A stretch of DNA of 6,245 nt, taken from assembly GCA_030604345.1 (NCBI GenBank), contig JAUVWB010000100.1:1-6245 (forward strand), written 5' to 3'. The translations under genes were made by a program, and so were the position numbers. The notes beneath the pieces are model-generated. The model did not search any database. It was not told the origin of the DNA and was given only the letters and a program-made list of their open reading frames with translations. This document shows, in pieces, positions 5,928 to 6,245 of the stretch. Position 1 is the stretch's first letter. Every line of letters begins with the position of its first letter. The DNA comes from Desulfofustis sp. (GTDB lineage: Bacteria; Desulfobacterota; Desulfobulbia; Desulfobulbales; Desulfocapsaceae).

Positions 5928-6245
5928 ATGGCCCGTCCAACTCAATACGATCTCGAAACGTTGCGTAAACTTGTCAATTCCGGAAAATCGAAAGCAGAAA
6001 TAATGAGTGAGATGGAAATAAAAAATCATCCAACATTTAACAACCTCATGCTGAAATTGATGGACACTGACAAGAAATACTACAGCGTAAAAACGGCGCG
6101 GCGTACGAAAAGCGTAAAGGCTCAGACCGTAAAAATCGTTAAACGAATGACGCTTACCTTGTCTGCCAAACTGCTCGAAAACAGTGGTTTTAAGCCGGGA
6201 GACAGTTTTACCGTCGCTATCAGAAAAAAGAAGATCACCTTGACG
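5928..6245 (+). CDS. HTH-like plus AbrB/SpoVT-type DNA-binding protein, 3' end outside the window
   Basis: The frame is open for 106 codons and runs off the window. The ATG at 5928 has AGGAG at 5918-5922 with 5-nt spacing. Residues 7-45 (from YDLETLRKLV, with GKSKAEIMSEMEI at 19-31) look like a small helix-turn-helix resembling those of recombinases. Residues 49-73 form a strongly basic linker rich in Lys and Arg. Residues from about 69 onward (VKRMTLTLSAKLLENSGFKPGDSFTVAI, in part) match the swapped-hairpin AbrB/MazE fold, with its LxxxGFKPGD turn and strand ending KKKITLT, so few residues are probably missing. Such proteins are transcription regulators or antitoxin-like repressors that bind DNA as dimers. 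No toxin partner is visible before the window ends. Codon use is more A+T-rich than in the genes to the left, a possible sign of transfer. The domain calls are from pattern recall. Confidence 0.65.
   Translation, partial: MARPTQYDLETLRKLVNSGKSKAEIMSEMEIKNHPTFNNLMLKLMDTDKKYYSVKTARRTKSVKAQTVKIVKRMTLTLSAKLLENSGFKPGDSFTVAIRKKKITLT

Overview
The window is bacterial and carries compact genes on both strands. Positions 1 to about 5290 look like G+C-rich chromosomal DNA. The last ~950 bases are visibly richer in A+T and less densely coded. Gene content and protein style suggest a proteobacterium in the broad sense, possibly a Desulfobacterota-type anaerobe. That placement rests on general resemblance only and is weak.

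Left block (1-1938, all on the minus strand). In transcription order this holds an ArsR-family repressor, a thioredoxin-fold protein whose start overlaps the end of the repressor by 4 nt, the molybdenum-cofactor enzyme MoaA, and the first 20 codons of what looks like MoeA. MoaA and MoeA form a clear molybdopterin pair (14-nt gap). MoaA is preceded by a ~180-nt leader with a compact predicted fold just before its ribosome binding site; a Moco-type riboswitch is possible but unproven. The thioredoxin-like protein has lost the CxxC active site, and the ArsR protein lacks the classic ELCVC metal motif, so this pair is not a textbook arsenic/redox unit.

Centre (1939-5293). A 271-nt intergenic region separates arsR from the plus-strand genes. 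It appears to hold back-to-back promoters that share one palindromic -35 hexamer, with small dyads nearby. Downstream are a complete 602-residue FtsH membrane AAA+ zinc protease, apparently of the accessory-paralogue kind, and, 168 nt further on, a complete M24 metallopeptidase (Xaa-Pro aminopeptidase/dipeptidase type). Together they could act in membrane-protein quality control followed by peptide trimming; that link is inferred from position.

Right end (5294-6245). A 634-nt A+T-rich stretch has little convincing coding content: one weak 61-codon minus-strand candidate converges on the peptidase gene. It ends in a good sigma-70-like promoter. This promoter drives a small DNA-binding protein, cut by the window edge, with a helix-turn-helix-like N-terminus, a basic linker and an AbrB/SpoVT-type C-terminus.

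No CRISPR array, rRNA, tRNA, transposase or integrase was seen. I did not find a complete new multi-gene system. The most unusual items are the redox-dead thioredoxin-like protein coupled to ArsR, the shared-hexamer divergent promoter, the structured moaA leader and the HTH-AbrB fusion.
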